The notes: generated from the letters alone by a model not told the origin. A stretch of DNA of 64,000 nt from Stappia sp. (GCF_040110915.1 NZ_CP157793.1:2058939-2122938); one strand, 5' to 3'; positions 1-8,866 are shown, numbered from the stretch's first letter. Made by a program: numbers and translations.

Positions 1-588
1 GAACAGTGCCCCGATCTCCGTCGGCACGGGTCCGGTGAAGACGTCAGGTTCCGGCGCGCCGATGACATGCGGGGCGAGCAGCAGCACGGCGGCCGCGCCC
101 CAGGCCACGAAGCCGCGCCCGAAGGCGATCAGCCATATGGCCAGTCCGGCGGTCGCAACGGTGGCGAACCACCAGATCTGCCGGTCGAAGACATCGGCCG
201 CCGCCACGCCCGGCACTTCCGGCGCGAGCGAAAAGCCCGGCGCGAAATGCACCGCGACGAAACCGGCGATGCCCCAAAGAATGCCGCTGCGCGCGGTGAT
301 CCGCGTGCCCCGGCTTTCGGCATGGGCCATCAGCGCCACGAGGATCAGCGCGTAGCCGGTGTAGGTGAGCATGGTGAAGAGCACGCTCAGCCCGTCGCGC
401 AGCGGGTCGAAGGCGAGAACGTCCTGATGGGCACTGACGGGGGTGCCCCCGAAATGCACGAGGGCGCCCGATTCATAGAGTTCCGCGTGCAGCAGAACAG
501 GTTGCACGAAAGCGAGCTGCAGCAGGGCGGCGATCAGCCCGGCCGCAGCGCCAGCGAACACGGCGCTGGCAACGATGCGGGAAAACAT
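1..588 (-). CDS. cbtA: CbtA cobalt transporter subunit (3' end cut by window)
   Basis: Inner-membrane protein of the CbtAB family, predicted to import cobalt for cobalamin synthesis. The 196 visible codons start at the ATG ending at 588. They give an N-terminal hydrophobic segment (MFSRIVASAVFAGAAAG...), then further membrane segments separated by short loops with His residues such as H-A-E and V-H-F-A-P. The reading frame runs off position 1 without a stop, so the C-terminus is missing. The gene follows cbtB by 12 nt and both lie behind a cobalamin riboswitch. That context makes cobalt import the natural reading, since B12-repressed CbtAB is a known arrangement. Call based on remembered family features and context; transport is inferred. 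Confidence 0.88.
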   Translation of the reverse strand, partial: MFSRIVASAVFAGAAAGLIAALLQLAFVQPVLLHAELYESGALVHFGGTPVSAHQDVLAFDPLRDGLSVLFTMLTYTGYALILVALMAHAESRGTRITARSGILWGIAGFVAVHFAPGFSLAPEVPGVAAADVFDRQIWWFATVATAGLAIWLIAFGRGFVAWGAAAVLLLAPHVIGAPEPDVFTGPVPTEIGALF

Positions 589-600
589 GGCGCGGCGGCG

Positions 601-771
601 TCAGTGACAGGGGAAGCCGGTCGCGTGGCGCACGTCATGCGCCGCGTCGTGCAGCGCGCTTGCCTGGACGTGGCCCGTCACGGTGACGATCGCCAGCCCG
701 AACAGGGCGGCCAGAACGATCCCGGCAAGGCCGGAGCGGCTCGCCGAAGCGGTCGAAACATGTGCAGTCAT
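601..771 (-). CDS. cbtB: CbtB small cobalt transporter subunit
   Basis: A 56-residue protein with a short cytoplasmic start, a single membrane helix (about residues 14-32, GLAGIVLAALFGLAIVTV) and a His-rich tail. The tail residues H41, H45, H49 and the final C-H fit the metal-binding end of CbtB. It acts with CbtA in cobalt uptake. It is the first gene after the riboswitch and 12 nt upstream of cbtA. A GGAGG-like ribosome site (GGAGGC) lies just before the ATG. Confidence 0.88.
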   Translation of the reverse strand: MTAHVSTASASRSGLAGIVLAALFGLAIVTVTGHVQASALHDAAHDVRHATGFPCH

Positions 772-811
772 GATGCCTCCTTGCCGTCACACCCGACGGC
801 CGGTTGTCGTG

Positions 812-1008
812 ATCGCCTGGCAGGTCTCCTGGCTCGCGGGTCACGGCTTCCGCACCACCTTCCCCGGACGCCCGGCGGCGCATCGCGCCACGGACGGATC
901 CGAGTGGTTTAACGGGCGGTCGCTCTCCGCATACAGTCGCGGGGGCGGCTTCGGCATCGGGCCCCCGACATGGGTCGGCCCTGTCCGAATTCCCTATTGA
1001 GTTCGGCG
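812..1008 (-). promoter_or_regulatory. Cobalamin riboswitch controlling cbtBA
   Basis: On the minus strand the leader carries the B12 box (agccaggagacctgcc, complement of 819-834). It is preceded by ACCCGCGAG, an internal GGGGAAGGTGG stretch, the CCCCCGCGACTGT core and a GGGAATTCGG 5' element, in the order of the RF00174 fold. It sits between the nei gene and cbtB, so cobalamin would switch off cobalt import. The outer boundaries are approximate. Nothing else is evident between 1009 and 1094. Confidence 0.9.
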
Positions 1009-1094
1009 CGCTCAGGCGCGCTTGCGAACACCAAGCCCGATCAGCCTACACGCTTTTCGGGCGCTGACAAGCGCCGGCACCACCCGCGCGCGCC

Positions 1095-1892
1095 TCAGTC
1101 GGGCGCGGCGGCCGGCGCGGGCTGGCAGGCGGGGCAGACAAAGGCGCGGCGCGCGTCGAGCTCGATCCGGGCGATCGCGCCGCCGCAGGCCGGGCACACG
1201 TCCTTGTTGAAGATATTGACGCGCTCGCGGTAGCGCCCCTTGCCCGGCGGGGCGTCGTCGATCGTGACGATGGCATTGCGCCGCACCCCGATCTCCAGCA
1301 GATGCACCGCGTCGGCCCAGATCCGCTCGAGCGCCGCGCGCGGCAGGTCCCGCCCCGGCGTATCCGGATGAATGCCCTGCCGCCAGAGGATTTCGGTGCG
1401 GTAGATGTTGCCGATACCGGCCATCACCGATTGGTTCATGATGAGCCGACCGATCCCGGTCCGGCTGCGGGCGATGCGCGAGAACGCCCGCTCGGGGTCG
1501 GCATCGGCCCGCAACACGTCCGGGCCGATGCGCGCGACCACGGCCGAAAGCCCGTCGGGATCGAGCACCTCGCAGATCGTCGGACCGTTGATGTCCACCA
1601 GATGCGTGTCGCCGACGAGGCGCACCCGCACCGCCCCGACGGGGTCGGGCGCCGGCAGCCGACGCTTGCGAATGCGCCCGAAGAGGCCGAGATGCACATG
1701 CAGGACGTCACCACCCTCGAAGCGGTAGATCAGATGCTTGCCGAAGGCCTCGACGCCCGTGCAACGGCGCTCGTCGAGCCGGGCCGCGCCCTCGGAAAAG
1801 CGCCCCTGCGGCGAGGACACGGCCAGCACGGAGCCGGCGAACAGGCGATGGTGATCGCGCGCGGCGCGATGGATCGTATGCCCCTCGGGCAT
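1095..1892 (-). CDS. Fpg/Nei family DNA glycosylase-AP lyase
   Basis: A 265-residue base-excision repair enzyme that removes oxidised bases and nicks abasic sites. After Met, the catalytic Pro2-Glu3 pair is present in MPEGHTIHR, a start typical of Nei2-like members. The lysine of the N-terminal beta-sandwich (GKHLIYRF, about K52) and the helix-two-turn-helix part (NQSVMAGIGNIYRTEIL, about 153-169) follow. The C-terminus has a four-cysteine zinc finger, CPAC...CPAC (about 234-256). The length is normal. It is monocistronic and unrelated to its neighbours. MutM is the alternative, but the MPEGH start favours the Nei side. Confidence 0.88.
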   Translation of the reverse strand: MPEGHTIHRAARDHHRLFAGSVLAVSSPQGRFSEGAARLDERRCTGVEAFGKHLIYRFEGGDVLHVHLGLFGRIRKRRLPAPDPVGAVRVRLVGDTHLVDINGPTICEVLDPDGLSAVVARIGPDVLRADADPERAFSRIARSRTGIGRLIMNQSVMAGIGNIYRTEILWRQGIHPDTPGRDLPRAALERIWADAVHLLEIGVRRNAIVTIDDAPPGKGRYRERVNIFNKDVCPACGGAIARIELDARRAFVCPACQPAPAAAPD

Positions 1893-2034
1893 GGCACCTC
1901 CGGAATGAGACGAAGCGCCGGCGGGATGACGCGACAGGTCGGGCGGGAGCGCGGGATACCGCGCCCTTCTCTACGACGCGCCCCGGCGATTCGGATCAGC
2001 ACCGGCCGCGCGCGCCCTGGATGCCCGGTCCGCC

Positions 2035-4464
2035 TCAGGCGTCGCGCCGCCCGGCTTCGGCCGCCGCCACATGCCGTTTGACCGCGACGAAGCTGTCCGG
2101 CGTCACCGACAGGGAGTCGATGCCGCAGCCCACGAGAAAGCGGGCGAACTCCGGGTGATCGCTCGGCGCCTGGCCGCACAGCCCCACCTTCGCGCCGCTT
2201 GCCTGCGCCGCGCGGATGACGTTGGCGATCATCCATTCGACCGCCTCGTTGCGCTCGTCGAAGAGATGCGACAGCAGTTCGGAATCCCGGTCGACGCCCA
2301 GCGTCAGCTGCGTCAGGTCGTTGGAGCCGATGGAAAACCCGTCGAACCGCTCGGCGAAGGCATCGGCCAGCACAACATTGGCCGGGATCTCGCACATGAC
2401 ATAGACCTTCAGCCCGTCCTCGCCGCGCCGCAGCCCGTTCTCGGCCATCACGGCGAGCACCTTGTCGGCCTCCTCGGGCGAGCGGCAGAAGGGGATCATG
2501 ACGATGGCATTGGCGAAGCCCATCCGCTCGCGCAGCCGCCGGATCGCGCGGCATTCGAGCGCGAAGCCGTCGCGATAGGCCGGCGAATAGTAGCGCGACG
2601 CGCCGCGAAACCCGATCATCGGGTTTTCCTCCCGCGGCTCGAAATCGGCCCCGCCGAGCAGATTGGCGTATTCGTTGGTCTTGAAATCGCTCATGCGGAT
2701 GATGACCGGACGCGGATGCACGGCGGCCGCGATGCGCCCCAGATCGCGCGCGAGACGGTCGACGAAATACTCGGTCTTCTCAGCGTAACCGGCGGTCAAC
2801 GCCTCGATTTCGGCCCGCGTGTCCGCATCGGTGACGCGCTCGAAATGGGCGAGCGCCATCGGGTGCACGCGGATGTGGTTGGCGATCACGAACTCCATGC
2901 GCGCGAGCCCGACGCCATCCGCCGGCATCCGCCACCAGCGAAAGGCGGCGGACGGATTGGCGAGGTTGAGCATCACCTTCGTGTCGGTGCGCGGGATGTC
3001 GTCGAGACCGATCTCCTCGACCGCGATCTCCGCCACCCCGTCGAAGACGACGCCCTCGTCGCCCTGCGCGCACGACAGCGTCACCTCCTGCTGCGAATGC
3101 AGCAACCGGGTCGCCGCGCCCGTGCCGACGATGGCCGGCAGACCGAGCTCGCGGCTGACGATGGCCGCATGCGAGGTGCGTCCGCCGTGATCGGTGACGA
3201 TGCCGGCGGCGCGCTTCATCACCGGCACCCAGTCCGGATCCGTGGTGCCGGTGACGAGAATGCTGCCGTCGACGAAGCGGTCGATGTCGGCCACGTCCTC
3301 GATCAGGCAGACGGGCGCGGCGACGGCGGCGTCGCCGATGGCGAGCCCGCGCGTCAGTTCCGGACCGGGGGTCTCCACGCGGTAGCTGCGAAACAGCGTG
3401 GCATCGCGGCGCGACTGCACGGTCTCGGGCCGAGCCTGGACGATGAAAAGCTCGCCGCTCACCCCGTCGCGCGCCCATTCCATGTCCATCGGGCAGCCGT
3501 AATGCGCCTCGATCTCGACCGCCCAGCGCCCCAGCCGGAGAATGTCGGCCTCCTCCAGCACGAAGGCCGCGCGCTCCGCCTTCGATGTGGGCACGATGCG
3601 CGTCGGCGCGGCCGTCGCATCGCCGCGCGCGCCGGCATAGATCATCTTCTCCCGCTTGGCGCCGAGGCGCTTGCCGACGATCGGCACCAGATCCGGATCG
3701 GCCAGAAGCGGCTTGAAGACGATGTATTCGTCCGGGTCGACGCTGCCCTGCACGACCGTCTCGCCGAGCCCCCAGGCGGCGTTGATGACCGCCACCTTGT
3801 CGAAACCGGTTTCCGTGTCGATGGAGAACATCACCCCAGACCCGCCCCTGTCGGAGCGCACCATCGCCTGCACGCCGACGGACAGGGCCACTTTCGCATG
3901 CTCGAAGCCCCTGGCCTCGCGGTAGCTGATGGCGCGGTCGGTGAAGAGCGAGGCGAAACAGCGCCGGCAGGCGTCGAGCAACGCCTGCTCGCCCTCGATG
4001 TTCAGATAGGTTTCCTGCTGCCCGGCGAAGCTCGCGTCCGGCAGGTCCTCGGCGGTGGCGCTGGAGCGCACCGCGACATCCGCCGCCGGGCGGCCGATGC
4101 GGCGCGACAGCTCCCCATAGGCGAGCGTGATCGCCTCCGCGATGTCACCCGGCCAGACGCCGGCCAGAAACGCCGCGCGAATGCGCGCGCCCGTCTCGGC
4201 GAGCGTCGCGGCGCCGCGCTTGAAGTCGAGCAAGGCGGAGGCGATGTCCCGGTCGAGCCCGTTTTCGGACACGAACCGCCAGTAGGCCTCAGCCGTCGTG
4301 GCGAAGCCGGGCGGAACGGCGATGCCGCGCGGGGCAAGCGCCGTGACCATTTCGCCGAGCGAGGCGTTCTTGCCGCCGATGCGCGCGACATCGCCGCGCC
4401 CGACCTCCTCGAACCACAGGATCGTCTCCCGCGCCTGCGCCTCACGCTTCGTTTCGTCCGTCAC
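2035..4464 (-). CDS. ppsA: Phosphoenolpyruvate synthase (pyruvate, water dikinase)
   Basis: Converts pyruvate, ATP and water to PEP, AMP and phosphate, giving gluconeogenic PEP from C3 acids. The order is an N-terminal ATP-grasp domain (GGKNASLGEM near the start), a phospho-histidine domain (TDHGGRTSHAAIVSRELG, catalytic His about residue 420) and a C-terminal TIM barrel with LCGQAPSDHPEFARFLV holding the catalytic Cys. I chose the GTG ending at 4464 (809 residues, near the usual 790-800): a GGGGAGG site precedes it and homology begins soon after. A longer in-frame start would overlap the upstream gene. It follows the Hpf-CSD gene by 67 nt, so both may share an FNR-type promoter. Confidence 0.93.
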   Translation of the reverse strand: MTDETKREAQARETILWFEEVGRGDVARIGGKNASLGEMVTALAPRGIAVPPGFATTAEAYWRFVSENGLDRDIASALLDFKRGAATLAETGARIRAAFLAGVWPGDIAEAITLAYGELSRRIGRPAADVAVRSSATAEDLPDASFAGQQETYLNIEGEQALLDACRRCFASLFTDRAISYREARGFEHAKVALSVGVQAMVRSDRGGSGVMFSIDTETGFDKVAVINAAWGLGETVVQGSVDPDEYIVFKPLLADPDLVPIVGKRLGAKREKMIYAGARGDATAAPTRIVPTSKAERAAFVLEEADILRLGRWAVEIEAHYGCPMDMEWARDGVSGELFIVQARPETVQSRRDATLFRSYRVETPGPELTRGLAIGDAAVAAPVCLIEDVADIDRFVDGSILVTGTTDPDWVPVMKRAAGIVTDHGGRTSHAAIVSRELGLPAIVGTGAATRLLHSQQEVTLSCAQGDEGVVFDGVAEIAVEEIGLDDIPRTDTKVMLNLANPSAAFRWWRMPADGVGLARMEFVIANHIRVHPMALAHFERVTDADTRAEIEALTAGYAEKTEYFVDRLARDLGRIAAAVHPRPVIIRMSDFKTNEYANLLGGADFEPREENPMIGFRGASRYYSPAYRDGFALECRAIRRLRERMGFANAIVMIPFCRSPEEADKVLAVMAENGLRRGEDGLKVYVMCEIPANVVLADAFAERFDGFSIGSNDLTQLTLGVDRDSELLSHLFDERNEAVEWMIANVIRAAQASGAKVGLCGQAPSDHPEFARFLVGCGIDSLSVTPDSFVAVKRHVAAAEAGRRDA

Positions 4465-4531
4465 CACGCCCCTCCCCGGGTCTTTCGGATCGAAGGCGGC
4501 CCGGCGCCGCCCCCGTTTGGCTGCGATCCCC

Positions 4532-5098
4532 TCAGTCCAGGATCGCCACATTGGTCGCATAGGCGCCCTTTTCGCCGAAGGCCTCGCGGAAGCGCACCTT
4601 CGTGTCGACCGCGATGGCGTTCCAGTCGCCGGCGGTCAGATTGTCGCGCTCGAAATAGACCTCGCGCCCGTCGTCGGCCGCCAGAAACCCGTAGCCCTCG
4701 CCCGGAAACAGCCGGTCGACGCGCGCATGCAGGATCGGCGCGTGATGCTTGACCTCGACCTTGCCCATCTTGCGGGCCTGCTCCTTGAGCTGGCGCCGCG
4801 CGGCATCGAAGGCCTTGTGGACCGCGAGGTTGATGTCGTGCACCGCCTCGCTGCGCCCCAGGCTGCGCTCCACGCGGATGTCCGGCCCCGGAACGCGGAT
4901 CGTCACGCGAATGACATACTCCTGGCCCGTCACATGCGCCTTCTGCGGCGCGCTGACGACCACGTCGCAGCTGACGATGCGCGGATGGTATTTTTCGAGT
5001 TCTTCGATCCGCTCCAGGATATGCGCGCGGATCTCCGGGGCCGGATCGAGATGGCGAAAGGTGATGATCGGTTCGGATTGCATGGCTGCGGTGTCCAT
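4532..5098 (-). CDS. Hpf/RaiA ribosome-associated domain fused to a cold-shock domain
   Basis: A 188-residue two-domain protein. Residues 6-105 match the Hpf/RaiA (sigma-54 modulation) fold, which binds the 30S subunit to hibernate ribosomes (SEPIITFRHLDPAPEIRAHI...). Residues 120-155 are a cold-shock domain with an RNP1-like GEGYGFL and RNP2-like REVYFER. A joint ribosome/RNA-binding role at stress or stasis is inferred. The ATG at 5098 was chosen; an ATG at 5083 is nearly as good, and longer in-frame starts read into non-conserved sequence. It is first in the minus-strand unit with ppsA, 107 nt from an FNR/FixK-like box. Confidence 0.85.
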   Translation of the reverse strand: MDTAAMQSEPIITFRHLDPAPEIRAHILERIEELEKYHPRIVSCDVVVSAPQKAHVTGQEYVIRVTIRVPGPDIRVERSLGRSEAVHDINLAVHKAFDAARRQLKEQARKMGKVEVKHHAPILHARVDRLFPGEGYGFLAADDGREVYFERDNLTAGDWNAIAVDTKVRFREAFGEKGAYATNVAILD

Positions 5099-5204
5099 CG
5101 GGTTGCGGGGGCTTGTGCGATCCGTCGTCTGCCGGGCGGTTCTTTCATCGGAGCCTCGAGACCGCGAAAGCCTCCAAGGGTCGCGCCGGGCCCCCCGGCA
5201 CGCA

Positions 5205-5218
5205 TTGACCCGCATCAA
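5205..5218. promoter_or_regulatory. FNR/FixK-type box in divergent promoter
   Basis: TTGACCCGCATCAA matches the FNR/FixK consensus TTGAT-N4-ATCAA at 9 of 10 defined positions. It lies between the Hpf-CSD gene (minus) and the M50 protease gene (plus), 107 and 135 nt from their starts. A comparable box lies in the uspA/antiporter promoter region at 35833. Confidence 0.6.
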
Positions 5219-5352
5219 TCGGGGATGGGCGGGCGCCGGCCACACACGCGGTTTTCGCCACCGCCCGCGGGGTGTACGATCGGGGTCGGGAGGTTCGGCC
5301 GCCCGCTCGTCTCGCCGCTCCTCCCTCGATACCCAAACCCAGGACCATCGCC

Positions 5353-6534
5353 GTGTTGACCGGAAAGCGCTTTCACATCTTCACGCTGCTCGGCTTTCGC
5401 GTGAACCTCGATCTCAGCTGGTTCCTGATCGCGATCCTGATCAGCTGGAGCCTCGCCACGGGCTATTTTCCGGCCGTGATCGAGGGCCTCGCGCCGGGCA
5501 TGGCCTGGACGCTCGGCATCGCCGGGGCGCTGGGGCTGTTCGCCTCGATCATCCTCCACGAATTTTCCCATGCCATGGTCGCCCGCCAGTTCGGCATGCC
5601 GATCTCCGACATCACGCTGTTCATCTTCGGCGGCGTGGCGGAACTGAAGGACGAGCCGACGAACGCGCGCGCCGAGTTTCTGGTCGCCGTCGCCGGACCG
5701 CTCGCAAGCTACGTGCTGGCCGGCGCGTTCTATCTCGCCGCGCTCGCCCTGTCGGGCGCGGCGGAGCCGTCGCCGCTTGTCGTGCTCCTGTCCTATCTCG
5801 CGCTGCTCAACCTGGTGCTCGCCACCTTCAACCTGCTTCCCGCCTTCCCGCTCGACGGGGGACGGATGCTGCGCGCCGCCGTGTGGGGCTGGACCGGCAA
5901 CCTGATGCGCGCCACCCGGACCGCCGCCACCATGGGCCGCCTGCTCGGCGGCCTGCTGCTGGCGCTCGGCCTCGTCAGCGTGATCGGCGGCAATTTCGTC
6001 GGCGGCATGTGGCAGGCCCTGATCGGCTTCTTCATCATCAGCGCCGCCCGCGCCTCGGAATCCCAGATGGCGGCCCGGATCGGCTTCGAAGGGCTGACGG
6101 CGGGCCAGTTGATGGCCCGTCCGGCGATCTCCGTTCCGGCGGAGATTTCCCTCGCCGAGCTGGTCGACGACTATTTCTACCGCCACTTCCACAAGGCCTA
6201 TCCGGTCTTGCGCGCAGGCAAGGTGATCGGCTGCGTGCATGTGCGCGACGCCAGCGCCTATCCGCGCGCCGACTGGGCCGGACGGACGGTCGCCGACATC
6301 CTGCCCGAGGCCGGCCGCGCCGCCGTGATCGCCTCCGACACGCCGGTCTGGGAGGCGCTGAAGACCATGAACGCGCTTCAGGTGAGCCGCCTCGCGGTGG
6401 CCGACGACGGCGTACTCGCCGGTATCCTGACCATGCGCGATCTGATGACCTATCTGTCGCTGCGCGAGACCTTCGGACCGGGGCATAGCGCCGGGCCCGG
6501 GCACGGACGGGCGCCCGCGCCGACCTCGGCATGA
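5353..6534 (+). CDS. M50 site-2-type zinc metalloprotease with CBS domains
   Basis: Integral membrane protease of the rhomboid-distant S2P (M50) family, 393 residues. The zinc motif HEFSH lies in the third hydrophobic segment. The second metal motif LPAFPLDGG follows about 90 residues later. After the membrane core (to about residue 245), the C-terminal 130 residues form a CBS pair, seen as MARPAISVPAEISLAELVDDYF and ILTMRDLMTYL. I chose the GTG at 5353, eight nt after AGGA, because the longer ATG reading adds non-conserved residues. The substrate is unknown; CBS pairs commonly sense adenylates. It overlaps the next gene by ATGA. Confidence 0.88.
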   Translation: MLTGKRFHIFTLLGFRVNLDLSWFLIAILISWSLATGYFPAVIEGLAPGMAWTLGIAGALGLFASIILHEFSHAMVARQFGMPISDITLFIFGGVAELKDEPTNARAEFLVAVAGPLASYVLAGAFYLAALALSGAAEPSPLVVLLSYLALLNLVLATFNLLPAFPLDGGRMLRAAVWGWTGNLMRATRTAATMGRLLGGLLLALGLVSVIGGNFVGGMWQALIGFFIISAARASESQMAARIGFEGLTAGQLMARPAISVPAEISLAELVDDYFYRHFHKAYPVLRAGKVIGCVHVRDASAYPRADWAGRTVADILPEAGRAAVIASDTPVWEALKTMNALQVSRLAVADDGVLAGILTMRDLMTYLSLRETFGPGHSAGPGHGRAPAPTSA

Positions 6535-7523
6535 GCGCATCGGCGTCCCGACCTCGAACCGACGTGGCACAGGGAGACGGCGCGCGATTGATCGGTCGCC
6601 GGCGCTTTCTCGCCCTCACGCTGGCCGGCGGAGCGTCGTGCCTCGCGCCGCCGGGATACGCGGCGACTGCGGTGCCCCCCGCGTCCCCGGCCGGGACCGG
6701 CAAAGAGGGTCTGGCGCTGGCGCTCGGCGGCGGCGCGGCCAAGGCCTTCGCCCACATCCCCGTTCTGGAGGTGCTGGATGAACTCGGCGTGCGGCCGGTG
6801 CAGCTGGCCGGCACCTCCATGGGCTCGATCCTGGCGAGCCTCTTTGCCGCCGGCATGTCCGGCCGGGACATCCGCGCCTATGCCATCGACCTCTTCGTCG
6901 AACGCCGGGCACTGTTGCAGAAACTGTTTCTCGACACCGGCCGCCCCCTGTCCTCGCTGCTGGACTTGACGCGACCCGCGATCATCGACCCGGTGGTGCT
7001 GTTTCAGGCGGTGCTGCCGGCGGATCTGCCCGCCACCTTCGAGGCGCTGTCGATCCCGGTGAAGATCGTGGCGACCGATTTCCACGCCCAGGACGACGTG
7101 GTTCTGGACAGCGGTCCGCTGCTGCCGGCGATTGCCGCGTCCTCCGCGCTGCCCGTTCTGCTCACGCCGGTGCGCCTCGACGGGCGGGTCCTGATCGACG
7201 GCGGCTTCACCAACCCCACGCCCTTCGACGTGCTCGACGCGGAGCGCCACGCGACCGTGGCGGTCGACGTGACCGGCATCGACGTGCCGAGCGCCGGTGA
7301 GCTGCCCGGCGCGCTCGAGACCTGGATGGGCTCCTTCTCCATCGTCCTGCATGCGCTGGTGACGGAGAAGCTGAAGTCCAGCCGGCCCGATCTGCTGATC
7401 TCGCCGCCCGTGGGCACGTTCCAGACCATGGACTTCTTCCGGCTGGAGGAGCTGCTCGCGACCGTGGACCGCACCCGCGACGACATGAAACGCCGGATCG
7501 CGGCGCTGCTCGACGCCGGCTGA
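6531..7523 (+). CDS. Patatin-like phospholipase with Tat signal
   Basis: A 330-residue lipolytic acyl hydrolase of the RssA type. The N-terminus carries a twin-arginine motif (GRRRFLALTL) followed by a hydrophobic stretch and AYA-like cleavage site, so export by Tat is predicted. The core has the oxyanion loop GGGAAKAFAH, the nucleophile elbow GTSMGS (Ser of the Ser-Asp dyad) and the D-G-G motif VLIDGGFTNP. The oxyanion loop has K-A where most relatives have R-G. It starts inside the stop of the protease gene (ATGA), so the two are translationally coupled. Membrane quality control is a possible shared role, but this is inference. Confidence 0.85.
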   Translation: MSASASRPRTDVAQGDGARLIGRRRFLALTLAGGASCLAPPGYAATAVPPASPAGTGKEGLALALGGGAAKAFAHIPVLEVLDELGVRPVQLAGTSMGSILASLFAAGMSGRDIRAYAIDLFVERRALLQKLFLDTGRPLSSLLDLTRPAIIDPVVLFQAVLPADLPATFEALSIPVKIVATDFHAQDDVVLDSGPLLPAIAASSALPVLLTPVRLDGRVLIDGGFTNPTPFDVLDAERHATVAVDVTGIDVPSAGELPGALETWMGSFSIVLHALVTEKLKSSRPDLLISPPVGTFQTMDFFRLEELLATVDRTRDDMKRRIAALLDAG

Positions 7524-7606
7524 GGCCACACGACGCCGCCGGATCCCCCCGTGGTGACGACGCCGGCCATTGGCCGAAGCCGCGTTCGGGCCTGACGTCC
7601 CCCCGG

Positions 7607-8470
7607 CTAGGCCCCCACCGGGACCGGCTGCCGCATGCGCGCGAGCGCATCGAGGAAGAACGGCCGGAAGCCGTCCGGGTGCTCGCTCATCGGGAAGTGG
7701 CCGAGTTCGTCCATCACGGCGAGGGTCGCGCCGGGGATCGCGCGCGCGGTGCGCTCCGCGTCTTCCGGCGTGCAGGTGAGATCATAGGCCCCCACCAGAA
7801 TGTGCACCGGCGTGCGGGCCGTGTCGATGTCGGCAAGCCGGGCGATCAGGCTGTCGTCCTGCGTGTAGAAGCTCAGGTCGCCGCGAAAGACGCCCGGCCC
7901 CGACTGCATGAACATCCACAGCGTGCTCCAGCGCTCCGCCTCCGGCGCATGCGGCGAGATGTTCGCGGAGACGAGTGCGGCGCCCATCTCGCCGCCATGG
8001 GCATCGGGACGGTCGAACCAGTCGATGTCATACCAGGCCGGCTGGAAGTCCGACGCCTCGATGGCGATGAAACCGGAAAACCGCCCGGCATGAAGGGCCG
8101 CGAGCTGCAGCGCGATGCGCCCGCCCATGGAACAGCCGGCGAGAACGGGCCGCTCGAGACCGAGCCCGTCGGCGACCGCCAGCACGGTCTCGATATAGGC
8201 CTCGGTGGTGAGCAGATACTCCTGCGTCTGAAATCCTTCCGGCGGCAGGGACTTGCCGTGCCAGGGCATGTCGAAGGCGATGAGACGATGGCCCTCGGTC
8301 ACCTCCGCGTCGCACATGAGATGACGCCACTGGCGGGTGTCGGCCCCGGCGGTGTGCAGGCACAGAACGGGCCGCCCGGCCCCGGCTTCCTCGACATAGA
8401 TGCGATGCGCCACGCCGGCGATCTCGACATGCAGATAGCGGCCGACAATCGGCTCCAGACGCGCGCTCAC
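7607..8470 (-). CDS. Alpha/beta-fold hydrolase of the aromatic island
   Basis: A 287-residue hydrolase with the canonical triad: nucleophile in GCSMGG (about S117), an acid in VGAYDLTCTPE and the His in ELGHFPMSEHP. The oxyanion segment is LHTAGADTRQW. Relatives open C-C bonds, enol-lactones or esters in aromatic catabolism. The start is a GTG at 8470 overlapping the stop of the SCP2-like gene (GTGA). It is last in the minus-strand unit behind the monooxygenase gene. An enol-lactone or ester hydrolase role is plausible but the substrate is not determined. Confidence 0.8.
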   Translation of the reverse strand: MSARLEPIVGRYLHVEIAGVAHRIYVEEAGAGRPVLCLHTAGADTRQWRHLMCDAEVTEGHRLIAFDMPWHGKSLPPEGFQTQEYLLTTEAYIETVLAVADGLGLERPVLAGCSMGGRIALQLAALHAGRFSGFIAIEASDFQPAWYDIDWFDRPDAHGGEMGAALVSANISPHAPEAERWSTLWMFMQSGPGVFRGDLSFYTQDDSLIARLADIDTARTPVHILVGAYDLTCTPEDAERTARAIPGATLAVMDELGHFPMSEHPDGFRPFFLDALARMRQPVPVGA

Positions 8471-8841
8471 GCGACCTCCTCCCGGCGCCCGAGCGCCATG
8501 AATTCCTTGAAAAACCGCAGGTTCTTGACGAGCACGAGGATATCGCCCTCGATGCGCCCGCGCCCGATCTTGACCAGCCCGAAGAGGTCGTGAAACCCGG
8601 GGGCCGGGCGCGGTTCCCAGAAGCGGTCCAGCGCCTCGGCGTCGGTGACGAAGGCGAAGCGGTACGGCGTCTTGCGGCTCGGCCCCTCGCGCAGCTCGAC
8701 GAGTTCGCCCTTGTCGAAGGTCAGATAGTATTCGTCGCCGTCGACGCGCAGCTGGACCGTCTCGCAGAACAGACGGCCGAGCCGGCGCAGATGCGGCAGG
8801 GCATTCAGCCGTGCCTGCATGTCGGTGAGGATGTCGCGCAT
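8467..8841 (-). CDS. Small SCP2-like protein
   Basis: A 124-residue cytosolic protein with no signal or membrane segment. The pattern VQLRVDGDEYYLTFDKGELVELREG followed by a loop and LVLVKNLRFFKEFMAL resembles the sterol-carrier (SCP2) fold, which binds hydrophobic ligands. I cannot assign a function beyond that. It lies between the HpaB-type monooxygenase and the hydrolase gene and overlaps the latter by four bases, so it belongs to the same catabolic unit. A role in holding a hydrophobic substrate or activated intermediate is speculative. Confidence 0.6.
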   Translation of the reverse strand: MRDILTDMQARLNALPHLRRLGRLFCETVQLRVDGDEYYLTFDKGELVELREGPSRKTPYRFAFVTDAEALDRFWEPRPAPGFHDLFGLVKIGRGRIEGDILVLVKNLRFFKEFMALGRREEVA

Positions 8842-8866
8842 TTCGCAATCCCGGATTTGACGAGGG

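Noticed and set aside
4465..4560. The 841-residue longer form of PEP synthase
   Set aside because: The extra 32 residues are not conserved, overlap the upstream gene, and a good GGGGAGG site precedes the internal GTG.
2071..4752. An 893-codon open frame on plus opposite ppsA
   Set aside because: The minus strand encodes an intact PEP synthase with all catalytic motifs; the opposite frame is a codon-bias shadow.
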